A stretch of 64,000 nt of DNA from Dirofilaria immitis (Eukaryota > Nematoda > Chromadorea > Rhabditida > Onchocercidae). A model generated the notes under the pieces. That model made no database searches and was not told where the DNA came from. It was given only the letters and a program-made list of their open reading frames with translations. Position 1 is the stretch's first letter, and each line of letters opens with the position of its first letter. Shown in pieces: positions 38,801-52,100 of the stretch. Position numbers and translations under genes: made by a program. The stretch spans positions 3,286,501-3,350,500 of the forward strand of contig JAKNDB010000068.1 in the NCBI GenBank assembly GCA_024305405.1, read 5' to 3'.

Positions 38801-41800
38801 TCATATTTTCCGATTCACTGGTAAATTCTTTTGTAATTTTTCTCATTTTTTTGTTTCTTCTGTGGTGACATTTCCACATATTTTTGCACTTTGACATCTC
38901 GATTTGTGCAACAAAAAAGTTGATGGTGTTTTTAAAACCAAAAACTCATTGCTGTTTGCAGGTGAATGTCGTTTGGATGAAATAATTTTCAAAGCCGATA
39001 AAGGTATATTTTTGGAAGGACAAGTAGTACCAGCGGTTGAGGGCGTAAATATTCGTTCGTCACATAAAAGTAATCCCAATAGTATCCTTGAATCGATAAC
39101 CGACGTTAACGGCAAATTTAGGTAATTGTGTTAGTGCAGAATTTTGTCTTATTTGATCTGCATGTACTCCGTTCCACTTTCCTAATGCTTGGTTGATCGT
39201 TTGTTAGACTGATTGATTGGATGCTCTAATTATAAACTGATTCAAAATCTTGCTCGATGCAGTCATATTTTCTTCGAAATATAAAAACATTTTTCAACTG
39301 TATGGAATATTTTTAAATTTCTTTCAAATTTGTAGTTTTCAGGATGGGTCCAGTACGGAGTGTTAATGATTTTGATATAATTGCCGAGAAAAGTGGATAT
39401 AAATTTGAGAGAACAGAGGAACTAGGAAAACTGAATGCCATCAAATTGTCGCAACTAATTATTATTACTACCGATGCTGAGACGGGTGAACCGCTTACTA
39501 ATGTACTCATTTCTTTGAGTGGTGTTGAGAATTATCGGTCCAATAATTTCATCGATAAAACTGGAAAAATCACCTTCGTTGGCTTAGTAAATTTTTAAAC
39601 ATTTTTCATATCATATTAGATGTCAGTATTTTATGAATTTGTCGAGAATAATGGTAATATATAAATGTTAGTCTAATGCGTGTATTCTCGTATTATTAGA
39701 TGTTAAGTTCTAAACATCTTTTTCTCAGATAATTCCTACAAATTACATGTTTACATATGATATATATTTCCTTATCTTTCTTCAATTCCACTGTAAAAAG
39801 AATTTTGATAGCAAATTCACTGTAGTAACTTAAAATTAAATCTGAAATAAATTATCTAAATGTACCATATAATTTTGCAGATTATGTTATTAAATTGTCT
39901 GCAATTATTTGCAGCAACCTGGAGAATATTTCTTGCGTCCTATACTACAAGAATATAGATTTGATCCAAAATCAGTGACATTAAATATCAAAGAAGGTGA
40001 ATTTGAAACAGTAAACTTGAAAGGATATCGATTTGCATACAGGTAAATATTGAATCATGAAGGAATGATTCATGACAAACGTTTCAGAGTAAAATATTAG
40101 TCTAGTAATATTTATTTATCCTAAATTCTATTTCATCAATATTTCTTCGAATAATTCTTTTGGCATATTTATACTTCTCTGTTGTTCAATGTCTTGAATT
40201 TCCAGGATTGATTGTTTATTTTACACTAAGTTTATTTGCATTAATCACTATGTTTGAAATTTGTTATCTATTTCATTATTGTTTAAATATTTTTCAAGAA
40301 AGAAAAGAAAGTGAAATTTACAGTACTCTCGGCAAAGTTTCATATCCAGCTGGTCAACCAGTAATAGGAATGATTGTCGAAGCAGTATCAGAGCAATGCA
40401 ATCAGTTGCAAGAAGACGATACAACGAATGAAACTGGTGAATATCGAATTCGTGGTCTTCATCCGAAATGTATCTATCGATTAGTGCTAAAAACACCGAA
40501 CGGTCAGCGATTGCAGTCATATCCAACACATTATAATATCATGGTAAATGTTTTTAAATAATGGTTGAAAGATAAGGCGAAGTAAAGATGAGGAAAAAGT
40601 TATTGGTACCTTATAATGGACTACTTTGTCATTAAGCATTTTTTTTGATTTCACAATACTGATATAAGTATTGCTTACTTAGCAACGTTCTTAACATGAA
40701 GCGTTCTGAAAATAAATATGTTTCATCATGTAGATATTAGTGAATAACTGGTGCATAGACTTCGGGTAGCATCTTCTAAGTTTTCGAAGCATTGCTACTA
40801 TTCCATTAATCAAAGAAATAGTAACTGTTTACATATTATAATGTTGTGTGTTTAGGTAAATACTGAAGATATCAAAGATATTGATTTCGTTTTGACACAT
40901 ATTGACGAGCGGGTAGATGTTGCCGGTAATGTTGTATTTGTTGATATTAATTCACCGCCGCAATATAAAGTTGGCCTTTACAAAAGTGGTAATTTGGTTC
41001 AGCAAGCAACTGTCATCGCACCATCTACTGTATTTTATTTCGAAATTCCTACCGTGGATAATGTCGTAAGTTGCATTGTCCTAGATTTTTGATTTTGTTT
41101 TTGTTTTTTTTTGGATTTATAGAATGTATGAATTTCATGTTTATTTAATACAATTATTGCGCAGTAAATGAGTTTAATAACAAGTCATTGAAATAGCATA
41201 AATTCAACACTTTCGATATCGTTGGTAAATATTAATGAAGAAACCATACAACTTTCCACTAAACATGTTCGTTGATATTTTAGCATTCGTAAAATATGTA
41301 TATCTATTTGACTGAATGAAATTTTTACGTAACGAAAGTTTTCCTGCGAAAATTTTAAAGGCATATTCAGTTCGATTTGAGACAACTTATGGTGTAGGCA
41401 ATCAGAGATTAGATGCTGCTGAAGTTTTCTTCACCGCAAATGAAACATTTAAAGCCGTCTCGTTAAGCGTACTTGCACAGGTTAGTTGTGCGTTTTTTGT
41501 TGGGAAATTATGCCTTCTTGATTTTTCCTTCCTTTCTTTTCATTGCTATGAGATATTTGTTAGATAATTGTCTGAATAATTGCCTATTTTATCACAATTG
41601 TATGTTATCTATTGGCTTATTTCGCATCAGTCGACACGCATCAGTTTGAAATCATCTTGAAATTGGAATATGCATTTTTTGAAAGACTAATTTTACTACT
41701 TATATGATTATCCATTTAAGAAATCAGGAATTTTTCGAAATGTTATAATTCTAGGTTTCCAATATATCTCACATTTTAATACGATTATCGGATAATTCGT

Positions 41801-42497
41801 AGTTTGCAGCAATATGATTACATAATAAAAAGCAGCATTTTAGAAGAAACTCATGAAACGTTTCGTGATTTTCATATATTCCAGCAGTTGATTTTGTTTA
41901 TGGTTTTCTTTTTTTTTTTCACAAATTATTTTCTTAAATTTTCAGCGGAAATCTGAAGTGGAAATATCTGGTGGTAGCTATTTTGCACTCCCGTTTTTTT
42001 CCTTATTGCATATTTATTTTTCAATCATCAAAAGGTTTTACTTCCTTTTTATTATATTATCTACACTTAATAAGGAATGAGAAGTATGCTATAAGGAAGC
42101 TATTCGAAATCGTTTATTAGGTATGCCAAATATTATAAATATTTTTGCTGTTTTATGGTCCCTAATATATTCAGCTGTCGATATTTTATACATCTATCTG
42201 TGCCCATCGCCACATCGTGCTCTAGTTATAAATTTTTAGCTCTGAGTTTTTAGCATGTCGAAATACTATATTTCCTAATAATAATTCATGAAATTTGAAT
42301 TTTTTTGAATTTCTAATCATAAATTTTATTATGAGACGTTTTTTGTTATTTATATTGGTCCCAAATTTCAGGCTACCTCTTTTACGGAGGAGATATTTGT
42401 GCGATTATCGAACATATCATCATCACAGCATAGTCTATCACCTGGTGATGATTATGCTGATGCAGCCAGAAAACGACAGAACAGTAGGAAAAAGTAA
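32893..42497 (+). CDS. nra-4: NOMO (nodal modulator), ER membrane protein
   Basis: NOMO is a type I ER membrane protein that works with nicalin and TMEM147 in the translocon complex for multipass proteins; in C. elegans NRA-4 with NRA-2 tunes levamisole-receptor assembly. There are 22 exons, starting at 32893, 33267, 33609, 34073, 34580, 35085, 36117, 36521, 37042, 37454, 37703, 37994, 38571, 38685, 38962, 39343, 39915, 40324, 40856, 41361, 41946 and 42372, about 1,150 residues. A signal peptide (MNYIDAVKWPVLILLCISTV) is followed by the first beta-sandwich block (VKSPDVPIDYSEIQ), a string of carboxypeptidase-regulatory-like repeats (EGVLRSGNGNGPAGVTLVL; GKVSYPAGQPVIGMIVEAVS), a C-terminal membrane helix and a basic tail (RKRQNSRKK). 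Six one-base breaks: G4 32974-32977, A4 34205-34208, A6 34624-34629, A4 36163-36166, T7 38233-38239 (one too many), T7 41994-42000. Intron 4 uses a GC donor. The intron after 35239 holds the inverted transporter copy. Confidence 0.93.
35389..36060. repeat. Arm 2 of large inverted duplication, inside a NOMO intron
   Basis: Reverse-complement copy of 29723-30463 sitting wholly within the NOMO intron between exons ending 35239 and starting 36117. Because both genes are transcribed rightwards, NOMO pre-mRNA carries sequence antisense to the transporter pre-mRNA. Confidence 0.9.
35936..36060 (-). pseudogene. Displaced copy of the zinc-transporter TM3 exon
   Basis: Read leftwards, it encodes FFRAEILGVTISITIIWIL then MLAMFALQRIINNNFD and ends at the same GAT|GTTTTT donor as the parent exon. 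The copy is truncated before the parent acceptor and first five or so codons, and no acceptor replaces it, so it should not be spliced. Substitutions (A to V, I to T, V to A, L to F) keep the frame open. Confidence 0.85.
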
Positions 42498-43889
42498 TAA
42501 CTGATAATGAAATTTATATCTCTGTATTACTACTCTAATTCAAAAATTAGCTCGTTCTAGTCGATTTATAATCAAGGAACCTTACATTTTTATTCCGGCC
42601 AGATGTTTTATTTTCTCGACCTTTTGTTCGAAATTCTTGTAAAATTTATCGTAATTTGTTTCAGTCAAGGCCCGAAGATTTTACTCTCTCTTATATTTAT
42701 CAAAAGCTGAAACAAAATGAGAAATAACGGAGAATTTTAAATTCACTAACCCCTTTCATTATCTGTCTTGAATTGCATGTGTCATACCTTTTAATCTCAG
42801 TCTCATTATTACAGGTTTTTCTCGTGATAGGAAAATAATTTAATTCTCATGAAATTATAGCTACGTCCCATCTGGGAAATCTGATTCGTAATTATAGTCA
42901 ACTCACGTGTACCATTCCGTTCTTTTTTCAATCATTTTGTTCTTCAGTAATTCCTTATTTCTAGTTTCCTTTAACCATTAACATATATTTCTTAACTAGT
43001 CTAATTAGCCTTGAGTTTGTTTCCTCTTTCATTAAACCTGCTATTCATGCATACTTTGCTAGTTTTTTTGAATTTTAATTCTCGATCAAATTGAAAATGA
43101 CTTGTGTCTAAATGACTGCAGATTAATTAATAACAATAATAGCACTATTCGTGATAATTTTCATTTCCCTTCATTATGCATGAAAAATATCGTGTGCTTA
43201 TATTCATTTATTTACGTTTTGTAACTGTCATTCAGATAATAAAACAGAAAAGTATATGCAATATTTTGCAGCGTTTTCACAATTTGAATTATACTGACGA
43301 TGAACAATTTGTTGAAAACTTGCTTTCCTATCGAATCTAATGATCAAGACAATATTTAGAAGAACAAGAAGTAAACAAATTTTTCCATGGAGAAATTACA
43401 GAAATTTCCAAATATGTTATTTAAATCCCTCCCCGAAGATTTGTTATTCTTAATTCATAATAGGCAATTAACGAATTCATAATTTTTTTCAAATAATCTT
43501 TTGTAATTTGGCTTTAGAAAACAAAAGCTCGTGACTGTTTTATAACGAATGATCTAGCTAAAAGCAGATAATTATGCTGCATAATCTAGCATAATCTAGA
43601 GAGGTCATGGAATAACTGAAAAAAAATTTACCAACAATATTTTCCTTTGATAAATCTAGAATTAATGATGATATCAACCTGATTATCATATGTTTAATTC
43701 AATAATTAATCTAGAGTAGGCTGTCGTAGGGATAAAGGAGTCCTCTCATATTTTCGATTTCATTCCCTAAAATGAGAGATGCAATTGTGAATTCCAGGGA
43801 AAGAGCAAGGGACCGGATTACATGTTACTGATTTATCCCTAGCCTAGGCATTATAAATAAAAATCCGACAATTACGGAATTCATCTCCC

Positions 43890-43923
43890 ACATACACACA
43901 CACACACACATACATACATACAT

Positions 43924-43954
<31 letters not shown>

Positions 43955-44041
43955 TACTCACATACACACACACATATATATATCCAAATGCATACATAAC
44001 ACATATACACATACATGCATACGTATATATATATATTCACA
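43890..44041. repeat. CA / CATA / TA microsatellite cluster
   Basis: Runs of ACAC, ATACATAC and ATATAT alternate across about 150 bases. Confidence 0.95.
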
Positions 44042-45990
44042 CACGCACAAAAGGTGGATCATAAAAAATAAAAACGTTGAATGTTGATAATCAGGTCATA
44101 AAAATAACGAGGTCATTTTGATAATGAGGTTAATGAAGTCAAAAAGAATAAAAGTAAAAGGAAATCTAGCAAGCACAAATAATGACAGGGAAAAAAAAAT
44201 AAAATAGAGCGAAAACCCGTCAATTTTAAATCTAAACGATTAATGAAAACAAAAAAAATTAACAAGTACAAATACAAAGTAATTCTTTTAAAAAAAAAAG
44301 AAAATTAAAAGGATGATTTACAATTACGATTCATCAAATATTATCAGCTACTTTTTCTCTTTTTTCTAACATCAATATTATTGTAACCAGAAAAAAATAT
44401 ATAAATTTATATTTTTCTATGCAAAATTAATATTCTTTTATTTGTATTATTTTTTAAAAGGAAAAGTACCAGGATCAAAATTTTCATAACAGTTAATCTT
44501 ATTTTTTTTTGATTTATCTATATTTATAAAACCAAAACAACTATAACTAATCAAAGCTTATTCTGATCTCGCATACGCATTTCGCTATAGGTGATAGCAG
44601 CTGTAATGAATTACATATAGTAATAACAATCAAATTTAAATTTAAAATTTGAAAAAAAGAGAAAGAAAGAAATGTGAAATGAAAAACAAGACATATGCTT
44701 TCCTGATCAAGAATGCATCAACTCTTCATTGTATATGATATCGGATATTTTTATAAGCAATATAAATAATCATTCTCTCAAGTTGATGTTTCCTGATAAT
44801 TTCAACTCAATGAGTAACAATAAAGAAATAATGAGTAACTTGAAACAATATGCATTTCAAATGATATTATTATATCAAAACTATATCATACTACATCGAA
44901 ATAGTTATTACATATATCGGGAAAGATGCGATATAAAGATTTTTTCTGAAGATATACGATATTTAATTAATTATAATTAAAATTTAATAATACACATGCA
45001 TATTATATAAATGTCATATTAATAATTGCACACTATTTGAACAAACAGATAAGTAAAGCTTAATTTACACAAGCTTTTAATTTAAATTAAGAAAAAAATA
45101 ACAGTGCCCTTAAATTTAAAACATAACATATCTCAACATTAATGCACCATCTTCCCGTTATATGATAAATAAAATTACTAAAAAAAGTACAAATTTAAGC
45201 TAATACTTTGTCTTTTTCCCTTTCTCTCTTTCTCTCTCTCCTCTTTCTGTCTCTTCTCTCCATAAAGTTGACAGATTAATATCATTAAAGAGAATAAAAT
45301 TCAAGAAGTTTTCCGAGGAGAAATAATAACAAAACTTGTATGCATCGCAATATTAATATTACAATGATAAAATTTGCATCATGAGAAACATAACACTTCT
45401 TTTACCAAAATTATTAAAGGAAGTAAAATTATGTATGAATTTTGAGCTAATTTGTATTATACGAATAATTATATAGAAATTTTCGAAAAATTTTCTGAAA
45501 AATCCTTCAAAAATTTCAAATTCTTAGTTCATCCTTTAGCAGTGGTAACAATATATATATTGTTAATATCGATTATTATGCGAAATTTCTGTTTTATAAA
45601 TACAAGAAATGATATAAAATAAATCGAAATGAAAAATAAGAAATATTTGAATGAGCAGCAAAAGATGAATACTCCTATAAATGCAAAAAAAAAAAAAAAA
45701 TAATTCAATAAAAAAGCAACTAACGATAAGAACACTTCAAAAACAGACAATGAGCAGTATTTCATATGAATGATACCAATACAATTCACGAGTATATTTT
45801 GCTATAATTCAAACCCTACTACCAGAAAAAAAAATATGAAGAAAACTTTGAAATCCAAGCCATTGTAATGACTTGCATAATTTCGTATGTTTTCTGTCTT
45901 TTGTGCTTTAATCTATTTTAAAATTTAAAAATTTCTGGAATTATTACAATTTCCAATAATATCTAATCCTTCGTATTACAATTAAATTCT

Positions 45991-45996
45991 TTTATT
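45991..45996 (-). terminator. Poly(A) signal of clu-1
   Basis: AATAAA on the minus strand about 115 bases after the clu-1 stop codon (46113-46111). Confidence 0.6.
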
Positions 45997-46110
45997 TGCT
46001 GAATAAAAAAGAAGAAAAAAACGTATCAAAATATTATGAGAAAAAACTAAATGCGAATGCGGGAATTGAAATAGATGACAGAAAATTTTTCTTATTTTTG
46101 TGAAATTTCT

Positions 46111-49100
46111 TCAATCTAAAGCAACTTCTTGCATGGCTTGTGTGGTATCACTACCACTGATAATGGCATTAATACTATCCATCTGTGGTGACAAAACTGC
46201 GCTTACATCATCACCATCCTTTTTCATCCTACTCGTCATATTTTCCAATATCTTATTGTTGTTGTTATTATTTCTCAACTCGCCGTTGCCTTCATTGGCT
46301 TCCGAAGACGTCGAAACACTTTTGAGTTGAATAAATATTATCCCGTTTAATATATTTAATATTTCCAGTACACTGTGCAATGATGGACGATGAATCTGAA
46401 AATAAGCTTTCAGTTGAAATGATTTTTTTAATTTCAAACAAAACTATTTCACTCGTACTATATTATTTGATATTGATCATTTGAATTTTCTTAATGCATA
46501 ACATATTTCCAGTACACAGAATTCATTTTAATTTTGGGAATCAAAAATAAAACAAACAATTAACTGCTTTGTTTACTTATGTATCCTTTGCTCCATATCT
46601 GGTCAAAATTTATCTACTTCCTCTCTCGATCTCCAAACATGATTAAATAATTTTATATATCAGATTTTAATTCCAAAAAGCTATCAAATAGATAAACCTC
46701 AACGGGAAGAAGTTGTCCAATATTGCTAGAACCTTGCCGATTAGCTTCATTGATACGCTTTTGGAAGGAAACAGCCTGTTGCGTCAAATGTTTCAAACAC
46801 TCACTGCTTTCTTTGGTCTTTTCATGATCATTACCAAAGGTTTTTGAATAAATTGTAAATGTTTCCTAAACATTTTTAATTTTTCATCATTTGAAAATTA
46901 AATACCTTACGTTTGGAAAATTGAAAATCAAACATTCAAATTAATTCTACTCAGTCTTTTGTAGTCAGAATTATTATCTTATTTCAATGTTTTTGAAATT
47001 GAATTTTTGGAAACTAATAAAAAAGCTCTGTGAATTATTACAGGTCGAAAAGACTATCTATCTAAACGTAATGTCGCAAAAACCATTAAACTATATGAAA
47101 GCAAAGAGAAAAAACGTAAATACTGAATCGATTCTTTTTATCAAACATACTTTTTCCATCTGTAGGGCAGTACGGAAATCTCCTCGGCACGAATAAGTTT
47201 TTGCCATCAAATGATATATAAGTGCTGTCTTCAAAGCTTGTGGTTCCAAGTAAGTTTGGTATAATTTCAGCGCATTTTGAAGAAATTTCAATGCATCATC
47301 GAATTCTTGCACCGCATACAATATTACACCAATATTACTATCTATTTCCGCCATGAACGGATGATTTTCTCCTTCAAGAGAACGCAAGAATCAATAATTT
47401 TGAAATATGTTTGCCAAAAATATCAAATTCAAGAAGAATACTTGTTAAATCCATTAAAATAAAACTATAAAATAGATGACAACTAAAAAATTTTAAGTTG
47501 TTTTACCATCTCTAAATTATGTTGACTTTACAATTCCATTTCATGCTTTTAAAATATTTTATTTACTCATACATTTATAAATGATGACTGAGTATAAAAT
47601 TAAATAAAATTTTTAACATGAAGAAAATATCCAATTAGCCAAAAATGAAAGAAATCGCAAAAAATCATACCGTGAATAATTAATAAAAGATAACGGGCTC
47701 GATAGAGTAATTTCAATGCAGCAGTAATGTGAAGATTTGCAAACGAAAAATGAGCAAGATTCAACTAAAACAGGAAAATATTAAAATCATAAATCCATTT
47801 AACAGTTATGAAATTTCAACGACACGTCGTTAATTTTCTAACATATTTATTGTCAATGAATTTGTTAATCTGCACTTACAGATGCAATCCATATCTGATA
47901 TCAAAAGTATAATAATGAAAATTCTAATGTTCACGATTGAAATCAAAATGTTTCACATATTAGCTTGTATACGAAACCTCAAAAATGAAGCGAAGATGTT
48001 ATGTCAAAGCATAATTATGCAGAAAACAATTAAATAAGTGGTATTTGATAGTATAATAATATAGACAAACTGTATGCTATTGTATATTTATTTAAAATTG
48101 ATGAAATCACTTTACTTTACAGTCCTCTGTTCCACAAAGCTATTTTCAATTAAGAATCGAAACTGACAAGAAAGGAAAAACCATTAAAAAGTGAAATACT
48201 AATATTTCTTTTAAATGATTACTTGCTATATAAATTTTTCCAAAAAATGGCAACATAAGATAATCCGAGCTTTTTACGAACTAACAAAAAAAGAAGCTAA
48301 CATATTCGATAACAGTATTGGCACTATCCAAACCATTACAACGTTCGCTCATCAATGTTGCCTTATGCTGCTGTGATAATGCTTCAGATGGATCACCAAG
48401 AATATATGAAAGACGAGCAAGCAGACGCATACATTGCGCCATATCGGAATGCACTGCACCATATACATTATTCATCAGATTAAGAGATTCTAATACTAAA
48501 TCGAATCCGGCACGTAACTGACCTGAGAAATTTTCATCATACTGTTTGCTATATAAAAACATGAAAATACACCGAATTATTGCAGCCGCAAACATGCAGC
48601 AAATGAAGATATTCCTTGCTATCCTGAATTTTTTTCTATTTAAGAAAATATTTTACAGACTAATCTGACTTCTTCAATATACAAGAACGAAATAAATCGT
48701 AACTCATAGCAAAATTGAAAATTGAATGTAAGTACTCGATTTGACTTATACAACTTTATATCCCAATCTCTTTTTTTTTTTATTCTAACTTTTCTAATGA
48801 AAGCAATAACAACTTATCTTCAGTAATTTCTGTATCCTTGTCTAGAGCTAATATAAAGTAATCTCCATTATGTCAAACTAAATTATTTGATGGCATCCCA
48901 ATATTAAATGAAAAAGAACAAAGTTACAAAATATACCTTGTTGTACTTTAGTTTGCCCGGAAAGGAATAAACTGTGAGCATCTACAGCTTTCGGATCAAC
49001 ATGTTTCGCTAAACAATATAAATTTTGAATATCATCCTCAACGAAAAGTTGAGATTTTTTCCTGCTTCTAAATTGTAATCGCGCAAAAGCATCTGAAAAC

Positions 49101-52100
49101 GTGTGCATCTTTTTATTCAACAAAATTTTATGTTCAATAAAATCTCTAAAATTAAATCAAACTAAAATTTCATCTGAATCTATAAGATACCTATTTGATT
49201 CAGTTCAAAACATATTTCTTTTTCTTAATCAAAGCTGAAGAACAGCAATACTTCATTCCTCAGTTTTTGCAAGAAAAATTTGAATATTTGATACTCAGCA
49301 GAAAGCATTTCTTGATTAAACATAAACAATATACTGCAAAAACCGCCTTTACAATTTTGCGTTTCCTACACGATAAAACAAAAATTATATCAGTTCATTC
49401 AACCGTTCTTCTATATAAATTGATTTTTAAACATGAGATGTATCATAGAAATAATACCTGAATTCCAACCATTCGCGAAAAACGCCGCAAAAAGAAGTTT
49501 TCTGAATACCAATTGTGGATAAATATGTATCAACATTTCCTTCATCAATTTTAAATGCATAATAGAAATCAGCATCTGATTTGATTCGATCCCAAAGTCC
49601 ATATGATGACAACTGTGCCCAATCATCATTTTCTTTACTACTACTATTGGTCTGCTTTCGACGCTTCGATGACCGCGATTTTCTAACACCATTTATTGGC
49701 ATCAATGCCTGGAAATAACGTGCAAATTTAATTCAGTTTTATTTACGATACCACTTTTTGGCATGTAGCCTATCTAAATTTTATTATTATAATAATATAT
49801 ATTATAGTGGAAACATTTCTTTGGTTATTTCAATTAAAAATAATCAAAATAATGAATGGAATTTTTAGAGATTTGACATTCTGATTAACTGTCCTGAATG
49901 TTCCAAAAAAACTATAAAATAAAAACAGAGCTAACTTCCTCATTAGATGATGTCAGAGGCTCAGTTGACGGACTCAGAAGGCAATTTAAGAAATGTGATA
50001 CAGCTGCAGATGTATGTGTTGATGGTACAGGTTGCAGATAACCATGGAAGATATGTTTTGCACATCGACACAATAATTCAGTAACGCAGATTACCTAAAA
50101 TTTATTCAAAAATTGTAAAGTTAATTATCACTCTGCAAGTGAATATAAGTCATTGAAAGTATGGAATATATGAGATAGCACAATAAGCATGATGGCAAGT
50201 GTCATGGAATAAATGAGAAAATTGTTACATATTCTAATTTCTGAAAAGGACCAATATTTCTAAATAAAATAATAATCACATGCATTATGCATTAACTATG
50301 CAACATATATGCACTTTTCATTTTTGATTTGTCAAACAAATGATATATGCATCAACCGCTCAAAATGAAAGAAAAAATCAATTTTAATATAACAATAAAT
50401 ATTAAATTAACTTACCTTAAGATAAGTCAACTGGCTAATATTTTGAATATATTTCGTTAATTTACCCAAATATCGAATATTAATACCGCGTGAATGTAAC
50501 GCATCACTGAGCGATGTGCCATCCAACGGCATTATCGTACGTTGCAAACAATCACGAACAAAATTTGGCAATTGCTAAACGGAATATTAAATATAATAAG
50601 TAAATGAAAATGATAACAGACATTTGAAAAAATTGAAAGCTATGGAATGTTTTTAAAATAAATAGGATTATTCATTCAATCAGTGTTTTGCTATACACAA
50701 CGCAACATAATCAGTTTGTTAGATATACAATTACTTAGCAATATTCTACCACTCTTTCCAACCACAAGATCACAACTTAAAATGTTCCTTACTAATTATT
50801 TGAAGTAGCATATCATATACCTGAACGAGTAAAAATTCAGCAGCTTCAGCTACTAAAAATCGTTGTTTTGCAATATCTTCATTTTCAGCATGATTTACCG
50901 TTGAACAGTAACAATCCGGATTAAATCGGATATCAAATGCATCCGTATGAATTGATCCTACTGCTTTTGCTGCTTTTGCCATTATCTACATCATAGCAAT
51001 TGATTTTTTTTTAAAAAAAAGTGATTTTTTCAAAAAGTATGAAAATCGTAATAAATTTTCAAACATCAAAAATTTCTACTTATTTGAAATTTGCACAAAA
51101 GTTTTTTTTAAACATAGTAGAATTCTGATATTGACCGCTGAAAGTAAACATAGAGCATTACCTGATCAGATATTTCTTTGTCCAAACTGTCAATTTTCTT
51201 TTCATCACTCTCAATCACTTCTTCCATAATTTTTTTGCTGTTTCAGTTTCCAACAGTGGCAGCGCATTAACTTTACATCAGCGACTATTTCATTCTGCAA
51301 AAATATTTTCAATGCATAATTCTAACCAGTGAAATATTTAAAAAAATTAAAGTACTAAGATTACTGAAACTAGTGGGTCAAAGTATTGTCATCATTGATA
51401 AGATTAATTTCTCTCAGAATAATCAAAATCATATTGCTACTTTATAATAACAATTATTTCATAATAACTGAATCGTATATCCAGTTTCTGAATTTCGATG
51501 AATTTCCTTTATTTTAAATTAGCCAAAAACTAACAATGTTTATTGCTATTATTCTCTCCAAATCACTTCATAGAATTTTATGAGAAATGAATATTTCTTA
51601 AGATATCCAAATTTGTTCAGAAATGCAATGAATAATAGAACAAAACATAGAACAAGAAAAAAATTACACGCGTTGTTAATAATTTTCTTTTAACAAATGT
51701 CAGCAAAAATTAGTAAGCGAACATTAAAAACCAAAAAGAGAACAATTGTGCTTAATTATTTGTCATTAATATATGAAAGTCTAAAGTATTTCATTTAAAA
51801 TACCTTAATTCGGTTTATAATTATATCCTCTTGTATCATTTCATCAATTTCATCCACTTTTAGAACATCATCTTTCTGCTTCGCTTCATCTGTGTCATTA
51901 TCATCATCCGCTGCTAATAATCCTAGCCTAGTTTGTTGCACATGATATGCAGCTATACGAATAAACATCAGATAACGGTATCTTCAAAAAAACAAAAAAT
52001 TAATATATATCAAAATTATTTAACTCTTTATTAAATAAAGTAGGCAAATTATTTAAATCATTAAATTTAGGATATATTCTCATACATCTTCTAATATAAT

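Larger units (their letters stand above)
42498..46110. other. Convergent 3' intergenic region between NOMO and clu-1
   Basis: The two genes converge here. No further gene is supported; the region has CA/TA microsatellites at 43890-44041 and a CT-rich stretch at about 45215-45262. Frames at 43825-44040 and 44729-44980 are composition artefacts. Confidence 0.6.

Noticed and set aside
40160..40323. Hydrophobic open frame that runs in phase into NOMO exon 18, looking like an added membrane segment
   Set aside because: Alignment of the NOMO block runs directly from the exon ending 40042 to 40324 with matching phase and a TTTACAG acceptor, so this is intron that happens to be open.
43825..44040. 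Cys/Val/Tyr-rich minus-strand open frame
   Set aside because: Lies on the CA/CATA/TA repeat; no splice or family support.
45529..45789. Phe/Ile-rich minus-strand frame
   Set aside because: Translation of an A-run and AT-rich DNA downstream of clu-1.
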